This document shows, piece after piece, positions 26,101 to 38,299 of a DNA stretch of 64,000 nt. Position 1 is the stretch's first letter. Each line of letters starts with the position of its first letter. The stretch is from Ustulina deusta (lineage: Eukaryota; Ascomycota; Sordariomycetes; Xylariales; Xylariaceae): positions 329,713-393,712 of the forward strand of contig JAJNNX010000053.1 in NCBI GenBank assembly GCA_023159155.1, read 5' to 3'. A model generated the notes under the pieces. It had not been told where the DNA came from. It made no database searches and saw nothing but the letters and a program-made list of their open reading frames with translations. Position numbers and translations under genes: made by a program.

Positions 26101-27694
26101 AAGTGTTATTATTCCTATATCAAATTTTGTTAAGAACAGAATAGAATGGACTAACAATAACTTGTTAGCTATTAAAAGCAGATATGGGCTTATGGGCTGT
26201 GGCAGAAGCATTAGGGTTATAAGACCGGCTGGTTATCTCGTTAAAAGTACTCTATCGTTGCATTGACGATGGGTTGGAGAGATACCGTTGAAAAAGAGAA
26301 CTGGACTGTATAGAAACGAATTGAGTCTGAGGGAGGGGCAGTCTGCGAAAGGGGATTGCGTGTGACATCAAGGAACTATTGGAGCTTGTCGATTGTTAAG
26401 GGACTTGGGAATAAGTAAGTCATGGTTAGATCAGGTTGGATGAGAATTAGAATTATTATGTAATTATCTTTATTTAGAGGCTATACTAGAGGGAAGACTT
26501 CTTAGCAGGCTTACTGTCTCTTTCTTTCTTTCCTTTTTTTCTTCCTTTTTCTTTGCTTTGGGAGGGGGTACCTACAGGAAAAGCTGTTCGCTGGTTATTT
26601 CTATAATTCAACTTTTTTAAACCCAACTTACTAAATAACAGCGGCAGTTATCTAGGTGGAATGCGGGTTTTAAGTTTGAGCTAGCAATTGTCAACCTCAT
26701 TATAAACTGTAGTGTGGGAAGGTATGAAGGAGTGTGTCTATATTATCCCTCACAGTGGTTCCTACGTCAATTACTTCTATCTGTTCAACAACTTCGCTAG
26801 ATCACCAAATGCTAGAACAGGAGCGCTTGCTATTTCTAATTGGAGACATTGCTGCAATTAATTACCTTGTTAAGATGTCATGTGGCGGACTAGTGGACCC
26901 TACGCTAGTCCTATACGAGCCGTTGGTGAGGCTATTCGCAAGTGCCATATGGGCTAGGTGGGAGATGTAACCACCAAGGCCGGAAGCACTTCGGAAGCTG
27001 AGTCAGCAGCTCGCACGCCAAGTTATATAGCGAGCGCCCCATACAGGCTGGATCGCTCACATATAGACCAATACACATACCGTTTTCTTAGTCTTGCGTA
27101 GGCAATATTGTGATACAGGTGGCTGGCTGTTCAGCCACAACCCTCTCTGGAAGTGGTGCAGTTTAAATTTGATTTTGTTCTTGATCTTTACTTTGGTTTT
27201 GTTTTTCATGTATGCGATTTCGTTTCTGATTCCGTCGTTGAACCTGCGTTCTATTCCACGTCTGATTGGTTGTCTGATTTGTAAAGGCATTGTGAACTAA
27301 ACTAACCCACGGTTGCAAGTTTACGTTGATGTGCGCTATGCGATTGATTCGACACTTACCTGGTCTGTAATACTGAGATAAAGCCTTGTCACACGGTGTG
27401 CAGAAACGCGAGATTCATCCAAAGAGGAACAAGAAGAGGATGCAGAGTTGGTTGAGATGGAGGAACGAACGAACCAACGAACGAACCAACGAGTGGAAAG
27501 CGCACATATAATGTTGTAATGCAGAGGCTGCATAGCAACTTCCCTTGATTTACATATATGTTGGTCTAGTGATAGGATCTTACAGCAAACAGAAAAATCA
27601 TTGTCTTCAACCATCACGTGTTTCAAACTTCCTTTCATTTGTATCTTCGAAAGCGACCTTCTGATCTAGCCCCCGGTCTACACAACTCAGGGCT
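23185..27694. other. Long intergenic region, nothing recognised
   Basis: About 4.5 kb without a supported gene. It holds a pyrimidine-rich microsatellite-like tract at about 26518-26555, T-runs near 25050, and many short frames without family features. The left end is the promoter side of the sugar transporter; the right end is the 3' flank of the GH95 gene. Confidence 0.45.
27463..27494. repeat. GAAC/CAAC microsatellite
   Basis: A run of CGAA and CCAA tetranucleotides (GAACGAACGAACCAACGAAC and on) is visible. Simple repeat without inferred function. Confidence 0.8.
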
Positions 27695-30347
27695 TTAGAT
27701 TTCAGCCAGTATGTCTCCTTTCACGTTTACAAAGACAACAATACTACCATCTATCGCGGAAGGAGTTGGAGTTGCCTTCGTCACAATCCCATTCCCATCC
27801 CACTTGAAATCGACCGAAATCCCCCCTCGGATTCTCAGCCCAGACACACTTCCATTTCCCCACGCGGGAGGAATAGCAGGCCCCAGCACCACGGTCCTCT
27901 CCTTCCCCGCCCCGTGCGGGATTGGCAAGTCAACGACCAACATACTCAGCATGGCGCCAGCGAGTCCAAAGTTGGCGTCGATCTGGAAGGGCTGGTCTAG
28001 CGCCGTGTACATGCTGAGGCCATTGCTGGCAAAGTTGGTATCGATGGCGTAGCGCAGTTCTGCGTAGGCCATATCCGTGGCATTTAGCCGGGCCCAGCAA
28101 GCCGCGCGCCAGACCTTTTCCCACCCTGCATTCGCATCTTCGCCATTCCCCAAGCCGCGAGAGATGAGAGTCTCCTTGACGGCGTTCTGGATAGTGGCAT
28201 TGTGGTAACCCCCGGCATATGACGACATGGCGTATCCCGGATACCACCCGACGAGGTGCGAGAGGTGTCGATGAGTGCTCTTGTTATCGTAGCCGTACAA
28301 ATCCGGAAGCTTCCATTCTTTGATCCCGCCCCACTCCGTGAAATGGATCCCGGTATCAAGTCTCGCGACGCTGGAAGCTACGCTTTCGAGGAAGCCCGTG
28401 TCCTGTTCCCCGACGGTGTCGGCGCTGGTTAGTACGTTGTCGAACACCTGGTGGATAAGTTGCTGGTAATGCGCGCAGCCGAACGTCGTTGGGCCTGTTT
28501 CGGGACTGTTGCAGGGATTCGCTACGAGGGTTCCGTCGTCGAAGAACTTGTCTTCTTGGAGCTGCGATACCCAAAACTGGGCTACGCTCTTCAGGAGCGG
28601 GTAGCCTTGCTTTCGTAGCCAGTCGACGTCTTGGGTGTAGTCGAAGCGATCCCATACATGTTGCATCATCCACGCAGCAGCTGCCGGGTCTGCGTTGGCG
28701 GTTAGCGGGGGAATACTGGACTCCATGCGAGTCTGGTGGACCTTACAATCTGCCCATAGAGCGCTCTCCTTCATTGCTGTATGGCCGAAGATATTCATCT
28801 CATTATGCACCACCCAACCATCAGCATTGTAGAGAAGCCTGGCTGTCTCAGTTCCGCGGGGGACCCATGTATCTCGCATATAATTCCAGAGAGCCCCCTC
28901 TGTGTCGCCCAACCCAGTCTGCTCGGCGGCCCAATAATTCATCTGTAAGTTGATGTTTGCGTGATAATCAGCGCCCCAGGCGGAATCGAGACGCTCGGTC
29001 CATCGGCCCTGAAGGTTAGCCGGCAACGAATTATCTCGCGACGATGAGATCAGCAGGTGGCGGGAGTAATCGAATAGCAGTGATTCTAGGAAAGGGTCAC
29101 CCGAGCTCGTCCAGTTGTAGTTGGAAAAAATGGCTGCCGTTTCGACTTCGGCCGAATGCTTGGGGTCGGGTAGCTCCAAGCCGAACGCCCCCTCGAGGGC
29201 TTGATAATCCTTCAGGTGTCGAGCAAGTAGAGTCTCATATTCCTGGGATACGGCCTGAGAGGCAATCTTGGAAACAGCTGGAACTGGGTCTTGGCCGCGG
29301 AAGGAGTAACCAGCTTCCTTGTTGCCTTTCTTCTGATCGTAGTCTGTGTCTGCCGCGATGACAAGTGTCTGCGACTTCTGCGCCTTTGCAGATTGAATAA
29401 TGAGGCGATCTGAACCCGAACAGCTCGATATTGCAGAGTCAGCGAGAGTTCTCGCGATGGCACTAAACTTCATGCCCTGCGGCGAGCCGGCTTGCGTGTA
29501 CCCTGTAAATTGGACCGAGTTCGTCCTACAAGTGGTTGTTACGAGATCTTGAGAGACAAGTAGATTCTCAAAGCCAACTGCGATGGTGGGCAGGGCACTC
29601 GTCGACTCGATGTGGTAAATACAGACTTGGTCGGGATATGAGCAGAATAGCGAGGTTGCGAATTTCGCTTGGTTGGAGGTGAAGTGCGTTGTATGAACAC
29701 CTGTCTTTAGGTCGAGGCTCCTTTTGTAGTCGCTGTGGGACTCGATTTCAGGGATGGTGATAGTCAAGTTTCCTAGTACTCGGTTGGAGCCGTAGTTTGC
29801 CCCTGTGCCAAGAAGGGGAGAAAGGTCTACGTTCCCGTCAATAAACAGCGAATAATGGTTTCATTTTCAGCTAGTCCATACCACCGGTTCCATTTTGGAA
29901 AATAGCCGCACGAATTTCTGGTAGTGCTGAATATTTGGGCTCTGCAGGGTTGCCGCCAGCGTAACCCTACACTCTAAAGTTAGCGGAATCTATGTGAGTC
30001 TTTTCAGTCATAACCATTCCGGTTGACGTACAGAGTCTTCGAACGGCCCTCCAGACCACAATGAGTCCACATTGAGGCTCAATTTCTCGGTGGCCGGGAC
30101 CCCAAAAGAAATAACTGAGGTAACACAAAATTAGTGCTGGAACAAGTGGAGTAGTAGAATGTACCTAACCTCCAAGCTTCCCATTTCCGACAGGATAACC
30201 TGTTTTGAGGAGGTAGTTGTCAGAATCATCGGGGCCGTAGCCTGCAGGACTCCTTGACCAGAGGGACTTTGCATCCGACAGTCTTAGGCAGTCGCCAACT
30301 ATGACGGCTGTGATAAGTTTTGACTTCATCATTGAAGGGAGTCGCAC
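27695..30347 (-). CDS. GH95 alpha-L-fucosidase
   Basis: Predicted to hydrolyse alpha-1,2-linked fucose from xyloglucan or glycans. Four exons on the minus strand (30347-30170, 30114-30032, 29966-29882, 29826-27695) give 825 residues, normal for the family. The N-terminal block is [10 protein letters not shown], then [22 protein letters not shown], then FQNGTGDLSPLL. Further on come the conserved NINLQMNYW (Asn406 and Asn408), the WGGIKEW block (Glu619) and FQIDANFG (Asp732), which match the Asn, Glu and Asp residues used by the family. The first intron uses a GTTAGG donor; alternatives hit a stop. An ATG at 30329 (MMKSK) is an alternative start and gives a better hydrophobic leader; secretion is likely but not certain. 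Confidence 0.92.
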
Positions 30348-31003
30348 TTTCTTGCCTCCAGCTGCCCCACGAGAGAGTAACGCCGAATCTGTATCCGACT
30401 ATCTTGGCATGGCATGCCTATGTCTCCTAGTTGGGCTATTGCGATGAAACGCTCCATCATGTCATGATTGGAAGAATATATGTAGCTACTCATACACAAG
30501 GGACTGGGAGTTTCCCCCAACTGATAATAATTGGTGGTAAAATACCTATTCGCATCATCTTCGGGGCATCTAATGGCACGAGGCGGCAAGGCGGGGAGGC
30601 GGGGTTCGAGGTCTATGTTGGGGTAGCTCGGGGAGGCGATGGCGCCTGGCCAAATAATCGCGAGTGCCAAGTCACTACTGGGTACATGTGGGGGGCTAGG
30701 CTGTGAGGTCTAGACTGCTGCTTTATATTCGCACTGCAAAGTTGGTTCAGAATGGGCACGAAGTGTTAAGAAAACGAGTATTATTGCGCGTGTTCATGAA
30801 AGTCAATTCATCGTAGGGTCAAGATTAGCACTTGCTTGACTGTAATCCATCATCTTCCGTTTGTCTGCCATTGCTCCTGCAAGCAGACCTTCAGCATGCT
30901 CTTGTTAAAGAGCCCAACTTTTCCGCCTTCCTTCTCCGAGTCTCCGGTGTGATTGGTTCTTCGGGTTGACGAGAGCGAACCTCAAGTGAACCTCAGGTGA
31001 AGC
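30348..31003. other. Intergenic between GH95 and the CVNH gene
   Basis: Promoter side of GH95 and 3' flank of the next minus-strand gene. A short direct repeat of CTCAAGTGAA/CTCAGGTGAA units lies at about 30982-31012 and runs into the end of the CVNH reading frame. Confidence 0.45.
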
Positions 31004-31558
31004 TCAAGTGAAACCTGGGCAGGTCTGATGCTGACTATCCCAGCAAGTCAAGAAGCCATCTTTGTTCTCGACGATATCATCTGTCAGAAAGGTTGTCAGC
31101 GGTGAAAATCACTACGTGCTGATTGCGGGTGTTATGTAATGTACCTAGATCGAGCTCGGTGTGTTGATATGGCGCGTCCTTGCCGAACATTCGGCATGTG
31201 CAGGAAAGAATTGTCGCATTGTGACCAATGAGTTTGCAGTTTTCGCAGCTTCGGTCGAAGTGTCCACTACACGTTGGATGTCAGTACTTTCAGTTTTGAG
31301 CGAGAGCGTAAGGTGAGGAGAGATATACTTGATCGTAGCAGTCAGATGGCCGAGTGAGTTCATGAGGCAGTAGCTGAGATCAAGCATGGTGCAAATTTGG
31401 CGGCCGGTAGGGGAAGGACAGAGAGTACTGAGGTAGGGGATGTCATGAATGACGTTGAACTGCCCGTTGCCACCAAAGTCGCAATCCTCTCGCCAACCAG
31501 CATTGGCGAGGCCAAGCAGGAGTAGAGCGGAGACCAGGAAAGAGACAAAGAACTGCAT
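31004..31558 (-). CDS. Secreted cyanovirin-N homology (CVNH) protein
   Basis: CVNH domains are small carbohydrate-binding folds built of two related repeats. Three exons on the minus strand (31558-31329, 31266-31145, 31080-31004) give 142 residues. The start at 31558 is chosen because MQFFVSFLVSALLLLGLANA is a clear signal peptide; an ATG six codons upstream would extend it. The first repeat ends TMLDLSYCLMNSLGHLTATI and the second runs GHFDRSCENCKL, ILSCTCR, then ELDLDDIVENKDGFLTC: the LDLxxxxxNxxGxL pattern occurs twice, as in CVNH. Without splicing only the first half is visible, so this gene is easily missed. Sugar ligand and role (self recognition, symbiosis or virulence) are unknown. 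It is Cys-rich, consistent with an extracellular protein. Confidence 0.75.
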
Positions 31559-32569
31559 TTTCGTGTCTAATGGCATGGGTCAGATCAGCAAGCCAGGCGT
31601 CATCGGGGCAAAGAAAGTGTTACCAGGGAACGTCTTAGTATTTGGCGAGTGTTGGGTGTCGAGACAGGTGGAGGTGTGCTAATTGGCAAGAAGGAGGCGA
31701 GTGAGTGTGCCCGGAAATATTCTTGACGAGCGTGGGATGTGTGCGTGAGATGTGCGCGTGGTCACTGATGGAAAGCGGTGTTGTTGGTGAGACGGGGTGG
31801 CAGATGTCAGAGCTCAAGTACAACAGTCAGAGTCGCCGACACGTGTGGCAGGTATTATAGCGTGTGGCTACCTTGGAATATTTTTGTTTGTGATTTTTTT
31901 TATTGAAAAAAAAAAAGTGAGGGTGTTGCCGTGCACACATCAGCGGTTTCGCAGGTACCCATTCACCAATATTTGTTGCCATCTTCACCGTGAAATGACC
32001 TGCAGGTACCACATTCATCTCCTTGGTTGTTTAAGTGCTGCCTACTTACCTAATCAGTCCTCGAGTTCCTCTGTATGGGGAATAGTTCACATTTTTCGAT
32101 CGATCGCATGCCCTATCTTCCGGGGTAAAATGCACCTCCATGTGATCAAGTCCAGCGGTATGTCGCAATCAATGTCGTGATAGCCCTGGCAACCCATCAA
32201 GGTCCTCTGATTCAACACCAAAGTGGATCGATTACGGGTCTGATCCCGAAGTATATAAACTAGCTAACGGGCGTCTTCCCCCTATCGCTTCTGAGCTGTG
32301 AACCATCTCTTTTGGAAATTTCTGACACAGATCAATCGTAACTCGATGACCCCGCGGTATCCCGACCACTTGGAGTTGACAACCAGGCTTGACCACTCAA
32401 CATATTCGCATATCCAAATACTTCGATAAAGTAGTTGCATTCATCCGTCAGTTCGTTCCTCATGAGATTGGCTGGCTATATACAGTATTATCCATCACGA
32501 TATTGCCAACATTTATGACCAGTTACCATTCAGACGCCGTCCAATGCGGTTTGCACGTTCGACACATGT
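31559..32569. other. Intergenic, nothing recognised
   Basis: Promoter side of the CVNH gene and 3' flank of the metalloprotease. No supported gene on either strand. Confidence 0.5.
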
Positions 32570-33538
32570 CTATGTAAGACGGTAAGTCGACCAAGCGCTG
32601 AACATACGGGCCTGCTGGCCAGCAGTGAACATGGTGTAGCAAGCACTAGAACACGGGTTAGTATCGATTCTGAAAAGTCATGCATCGTACTGGGAAGAGG
32701 CTTACTCGTCAGTGTAGTCCATGTAGTTGTGGATGGGATCAACGCCGCCACCGGAGCAGGTGTCGCGGCCGGTAGGGCAGCCGGAAGCGGACGATGCCTC
32801 GGGCGGAGTGTCGTCAACCATGTCGCCAGGAGAGGCGCAACCACCCTGGAAGGTGTGGTAGAGGTTCATCCAGTGACCAACCTCGTGGGTGGCAGTGCCA
32901 CCCAGGTTGTAGGGAGCGGCGGTGCCGCCGGGCACGGACTGGCCGAGGATGCTGCAGCCGTCGAGGATGAAGTTGGTTGAGCCACTGGCATGGCTGGACG
33001 TGGGGAAGTAGCAGTAGCCGAGGAGACCGCCACCGAGGTTACCGAGGAAGTAGATGTTCAGGTCAGCGTAGGTACCCTTTCGGAGAGCCTTCTTCATGGC
33101 CTGCTCTGCGCCGTCGGCAGCCCAGTTGGCGTTGACAGTCCAGTCGCTGCTGACAAGGCTGAAGGTGATGCCATGGGGGCTGTAAGCGCTGTTCATGACA
33201 GAGAGCTGGTTGTTCAACATCGTTTGCTATGGACCAGGTTAGTCTTCCTCATCATTGGCCTTGGCAGTAGAAAGAAGTCACCATACCGTGAGGTAGCCAC
33301 CGCTAAGAGCTGTGGATGAGGCAACGACGTGGAAGTAGGTCTTGACGGTGAAGGTAGCTAGGGCGCGGGACTCGCCCTTGGCGAGAGCAATGCGCTCCAA
33401 CTCAAGCATGGCACGGGACTCGGCCTTCTGCTGCGCGGTAGGTTCGGGGGTACCGCAGAGTCTGCTGGTGCCATTGAAGGCGAACGAGGCGCTGGCCGTG
33501 GCCAGGAGAGCCGAAGCGATCAGAGCCTTGAACTGCAT
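32570..33538 (-). CDS. Secreted M43 (pappalysin-like) zinc metalloprotease
   Basis: An extracellular metalloendopeptidase. Three exons on the minus strand (33538-33287, 33226-32706, 32645-32570) give 282 residues, the usual size of the fungal M43B group. Residues 1-18 form a signal peptide (MQFKALIASALLATASAS), followed by a pro-segment to about residue 60. The zinc site is HEVGHWMNLYH with His198, Glu199, His202 and His208; the Met-turn is NYMDY with Met253. Paired cysteines occur around GYCYFP, DGCS, GGCASPGD and CPTGRDTC. The last exon, DACYTMFTAGQQARMF, is typical of the family and is found only after splicing. Such enzymes are often secreted by pathogens and saprotrophs; the actual substrate is unknown. 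Confidence 0.95.
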
Positions 33539-33638
33539 GGTGTCTGCCTCGGCGGGGTGGGCGGAGAGGAATAGATGAGGTGAATGAGATGGAAGTGTGG
33601 ATGGCAAGACCCAGTTCAGGAGAGGATCGACTCCCTTC

Positions 33639-33644
33639 TTTATA
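33639..33644 (-). promoter_or_regulatory. Putative TATA box of the metalloprotease gene
   Basis: TATAAA on the minus strand about 100 bp upstream of the ATG; same spacing as for the ribonuclease gene. Confidence 0.4.
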
Positions 33645-33659
33645 CTCAGCTCGACCGCG

Positions 33660-36600
33660 CATGCACTTCTACTCTCTTGCGCTTTCTGCCTAGAAATGCC
33701 CTGGAGAGAACTCCCAGCTCCCGTGCTGGGCCAATGGTCGCACTAGGCCGGCTAGCGAGATGAAGAGCAGCCATGCAGCGACCTGCCTAATTCACGTACC
33801 TTAGCTGCAACGTTCTCGACCATCGAAAGTTGTGGCACGGCAACGGAAACCTGAGCTGGTCGGGGAGACCAATCACAATCGACATCTGACCAAGAGAACC
33901 TGTCAGATATCAAGCGCCCCCTTCATGGTCGACTTCGTCGCTTGGCGCACTGCGGCGGTAAAGATAAGTGTGGTTCCAAAGGCTTCTTAGCAGCGTACAA
34001 GGCCTGGAGGGCAACGAAGGGCACGATATCCGAACGATAACTGGGGTTTCTGCTAGGGGCCTTTCGGTAGGTGGGTTAACGGCTATGTGAAAAAGGAAGT
34101 TGACAAGCCCAAGCCTGAGCCCTGCTGGCAAATCACTTCCCAACATGGGCCGTGTCTCCATGGTTTTTCCACACGACGATTTGACTACTCGAAGGCCAAG
34201 AACGAGCTTACCGGATTGTCTACTGCAGTTTCTTCGATATCGGCGCACGTCCCAAACGAGCTGCGCACCACCCAGGCTGAGATGTGCCAACGGCTCGGGC
34301 ATTCCTTGTTTGCTCCTTCGGGGGATCGAAGATCGGCGGTGGCTCGAATTACGGATTCGGTCTGGACCGGGCGTGCCCAAGCGTGACCAATCGTCGCATG
34401 GCCACGAGATTCCGCACCAGACGCCATTCCCAGCTGCCACTTGCGTTGCCGACCATGGCGAGGGGGGTGGGAGAGCGGAACCTCGGCCTTGGGTTGGTCA
34501 TCGCACAACGCCGGCATCCCAGTCAGACGCCAGAATCGTGTGCATATATGCGACAGATAAGATGGCCAAGACAGAACCCAAAGCTTGGCAGGCTTGGACG
34601 AAGCTTATCGACCCTATGCCATACAAAAAAGGCGAACCTCTTGCCTCTTGGAGTTTAGTCTCGATTTCCCCTGATTCTTGGCTCAGCCTTGGCACCGGCA
34701 TCACGTCCATTCCCGTGACGTGCTTACGCATACTGGCAGCGGCTGCCATCAACTCGGTCACCTCCAGCAGCGATTTCCAAGAGTTTCCTACTGACGGCAG
34801 TACACTAGTTGCACGGTAGGAGGCGAACACTTACCCCAAGCCGAAGTTTAGGGATATGACGCTTCACAAAACCGTGCATTTGGGGCCAGTCCCCAGTGCG
34901 TGTTACCCAACGCCAAAATATCCCGGCGAATACACAGCATGTAACAACTTCTCCTACCCGTACGCAGGTCCCCTATAGCCTGCTTCTCAATACTACAACA
35001 TGGCATGGAATCGTCCACTGCTCCAATCGACTGGCGTGGAGGCGATACTCGCACGACAACCCCTCCTTCCTGACTTATTGGCGTTACATTTTTAGCGGTA
35101 CAATCTTCCGTATCCCATCGCCTTGGCGCCCAGCCGACCCGTGGTTCTCTTGCGGAGCTACTACGACTCGACAGGAAGGTCTCCACGAGCCTACTCTATT
35201 GTCGTCTTGTGCCACTGACGTGGCTGGCCAGCTGGGTTGTTCCGTTTTTGTGCGCATGCTATCCCTATTTGCGTAGCACGTATCGAAACAAAGACGCTGC
35301 GCTGTTTGGCCTACCTCGTTGAGTGTAGTATAAACCCGCATCGTGTTACATTATAGCGAGTAAGCGCCGCGGGAAAATTTTGCCGTCTAGCATCCATTTG
35401 TCCTAGCTATATAGCTGCGTTAGGAAGAAGAGATGGTGTTCCTTATGAGCTAGTTCCTGATAGTCACATGTTACCCAACTGCCGGTATTGATTCACGCCG
35501 AAGTTCGGCACGTTATCGGGACTGCGCCCAAGTAACTTATTAGTCTCCCATACTGAACACAATGTCAAATAATTGATTTGTATACACTACCCAAACCAAC
35601 CCGAAGCTGACGGCATCCGTCTTACGGCATCTCAAGCCCCAGTAAGACCAAAACACTAAGTTAATTAGTATAGCGGTACATAGCGTGGTATTTCGTCCCT
35701 CTCAGCTGATCAACATTCGCTCAAGTACCCGAGAACGAGAATATTAAGCAATGAACGAGATAGGCGTATACTACGTAACAGTTGACCTGTCCTACGAGTC
35801 ACAGCTGTCACGGACCAGAAGAGCCACCCATCCATTGAAATCCATGTTTGAATGCTATGATATGACTGATGCAGGTCCGTGCTTCCTTCATCCCCAAGGT
35901 TCTTGAAGTTACAGCTTGCATTGACAGCCCTCCTGCATGATGAAGGATCTCAATCGGGTGGCCCAGCCGCGCGCGTGTCATCCTTACCGGTGACCTCCGG
36001 ACCCCATATGTTCCACTGGTGACTAATCCACACCCACTTCGACGAGCGATTTCCTGACAATGAACTGCTGCGAAATTGAAAAATCAGAGTGGCAAGAGAA
36101 TGCGTGGGTGTGTTCTATGTACAACGCCGACGTCAGGACTGGCAATATATTATATCTTTTCCTTTGACGTTGCATATTGAAGATCACAGTGCAGAGCCTC
36201 ATGTTCTAGACCAGCATCAATGGAGACAGGAAGATCATTTTCCTGCATTTCATGCATTAGTGGTACCATTTTATCCCCATGCTGCCGGTCATGGATCCTT
36301 GACACTGAATGAACATAGAACACATTGCCGTCAATTTTCTCCGTACCAGCTACGGCTGAATGTAACATTTGAAGGGTTATCGATCCCCTGCGACGAGGTG
36401 GTAAGAAAACTCAAGTGACTGCAAGCCCGTATCGTTGCCCTGAAAATCAATGATATCATCGCCGAAACGAACCGCCATCGGATGGAACCGAACGCGGATC
36501 TGCTGGTGCTGGATCGGCAAAGGGCCCTCTGCAGTTACGAGAGGTCTTTAATAGTACCTGCTGAAGCTAGAAGATCGCGGTGGGCGTCAATCTGATATCA

Positions 36601-38220
36601 AGGCAGATAGGCTTTGTAATACTCCTGACACTTTAGAAGTTTTGATTCGAACTCCGTCTTGCTACCCATCATGTATAATTCCATACTCGTTGTCCTCCTT
36701 GCGGTGTAAAGAGAAAGTATGAAATGTAGGCTCGCAGGACAGTCGCATCACTCGTAAAAGACCCTAAGTACCTACTCACCACCAATCGCGTGTCGCAGAT
36801 CTACAATGTATTATGGCTCGCAAATCATGATCTTCGAATAGCGCCGCAGATCAACCTTTCAGCTGGGAATACAGGTAGAGGTGGAGCCAACGAGACGGTG
36901 TGAATTCAGCCATCTCCCCCCCCCCCACTGATTGTTGACTTTCTTGTTTCGCATGCCGCGCTCCATTATAACAACCACTTACACCCACTTCCATGCTACT
37001 GTATCTTTACTCAGCATATAGATCCGTTTCTTCCAAGTACTAGCTAGATACGGAAGGCCGCCATGAGATGCCACACGGCGTAACGCTTCACAGTAAAACC
37101 TCTCGAGTACAGCTTTCAATACATGTTTTCATCATGTAAGCAATACTCTAATATCTCCGTTATCAAAGCAGGGTTACAGCGTATTGCCACATGGGGCTCC
37201 GGCCTTGGGGGAACTCAAGCCTCCGTAGCCCCCTACGCATATCTCATGCATTGGAGAAACAACCACTTTCTAGATGTCGATTGGAGAAGCGTGGTGTTGA
37301 AGCCGAGCCGCCGGACAAATTTCAAGGAGGGTTTTGGCAGATCTGGCATTATTGCCTGGAACAAGCAAAGTCCAACTTCAGCGGCTAAACTATCAGAAGG
37401 AGGAGACGTATACAGATAAGCAGAAATGTGTTATATTGAAGTGGGCAGCTGTGAATAGCTTTTCAGATCTCATAGATATGTCACACTGCCCCTATACGAG
37501 GAGATAGGCCGAACCTACACTTCCTAGTATAGTTATTACTATTTTCTCTTGGGGAATCAATTGATCAAGGGAAGGAGACAAAATACGTGAATTCGTTCGC
37601 GATGCTAGCTAGGTGGCGGGTGCTTCTCTGTTTTTTCTTTTCGCGAAAAATCGACGCCCATGGTGTTTATATCCCCTATGGGTAAAGCCACCAAGTGGCT
37701 CATGCATATACCAAGCCCCTGTGATCCACTCATTTCACTTCAATATTCAGGATGATTATCAGAGGAGAAGAATAGACCATAGGTCCTGGGGGAACTAGTA
37801 ATACATATATAGTTATAGGGTTAGAGTGTTTTACTCTACTTATTCTAACACTACTACTATTTACTTTGAACCCGTTTAATAAAACTATGTATCAAAAACC
37901 TCTACGTATAGAAAGCAAAATAATAGCAGTTTGTAAAAAAAACCCGAACTTAGTCGATAAGTTCATTAAAATAGGTAGATTGGCAAGAATAACTAGATAT
38001 CTTAAAAGACTTATCTGATAAATGAGGTGCGTTTGCAGGTCAATTACTAGATATTGAAGTCTGGAAACTCAGGTTCTCTCCGAAGGAATCTTTCATAGAA
38101 TACATATTCTCTCCCCTCTTCTAAAAAAGGGGGTAGTTTTTAGTATTACTATAGTAGGGCTATTTCATTAGCTGAGAGAGCCAACAGTGCAGGCCATAGA
38201 GGAGATGGACCTTAGCAGCT
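33660..38220. other. Long intergenic region, no supported gene
   Basis: 4.5 kb. The first 1.4 kb is G+C-rich with overlapping frames on both strands (for example 34100-34819 plus, 33910-34440 minus), none with recognisable features or splice logic. 36089-36418 (plus) is open for 109 codons but unrecognised. 37800-38200 is AT-richer, with TATATATAG-like and TTAGAGTG-rich sequence resembling repeat debris. Confidence 0.45.
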
Positions 38221-38295
38221 GTCGCGTAGCAGTGGGTATGAGCCCTATATACCGTTAATACCCTCACGGGATTAACGGCGTCGTTTTTCCGTGAC
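38221..38295 (+). repeat. Short dispersed repeat, copy A, with nested inverted repeats
   Basis: Closely similar to the reverse complement of 52971-53038 and more loosely to 47455-47508. It contains CCGTTAAT (38252-38259) with its perfect complement ATTAACGG (38271-38278), and TCACGG (38264-38269) with its complement CCGTGA (38289-38294). The two stems interleave. Homology to copy B also covers GTCGCGTAG at the left end. It is not a known family to me; a MITE-like or transposon-end origin is possible. Confidence 0.7.
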
Positions 38296-38299
38296 AGCA

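Noticed and set aside
34100..34819. 239-codon plus-strand open frame
   Set aside because: Low-complexity Ser/Arg/Pro-rich reading with overlapping frames on both strands and no family motif; not convincing as a gene.
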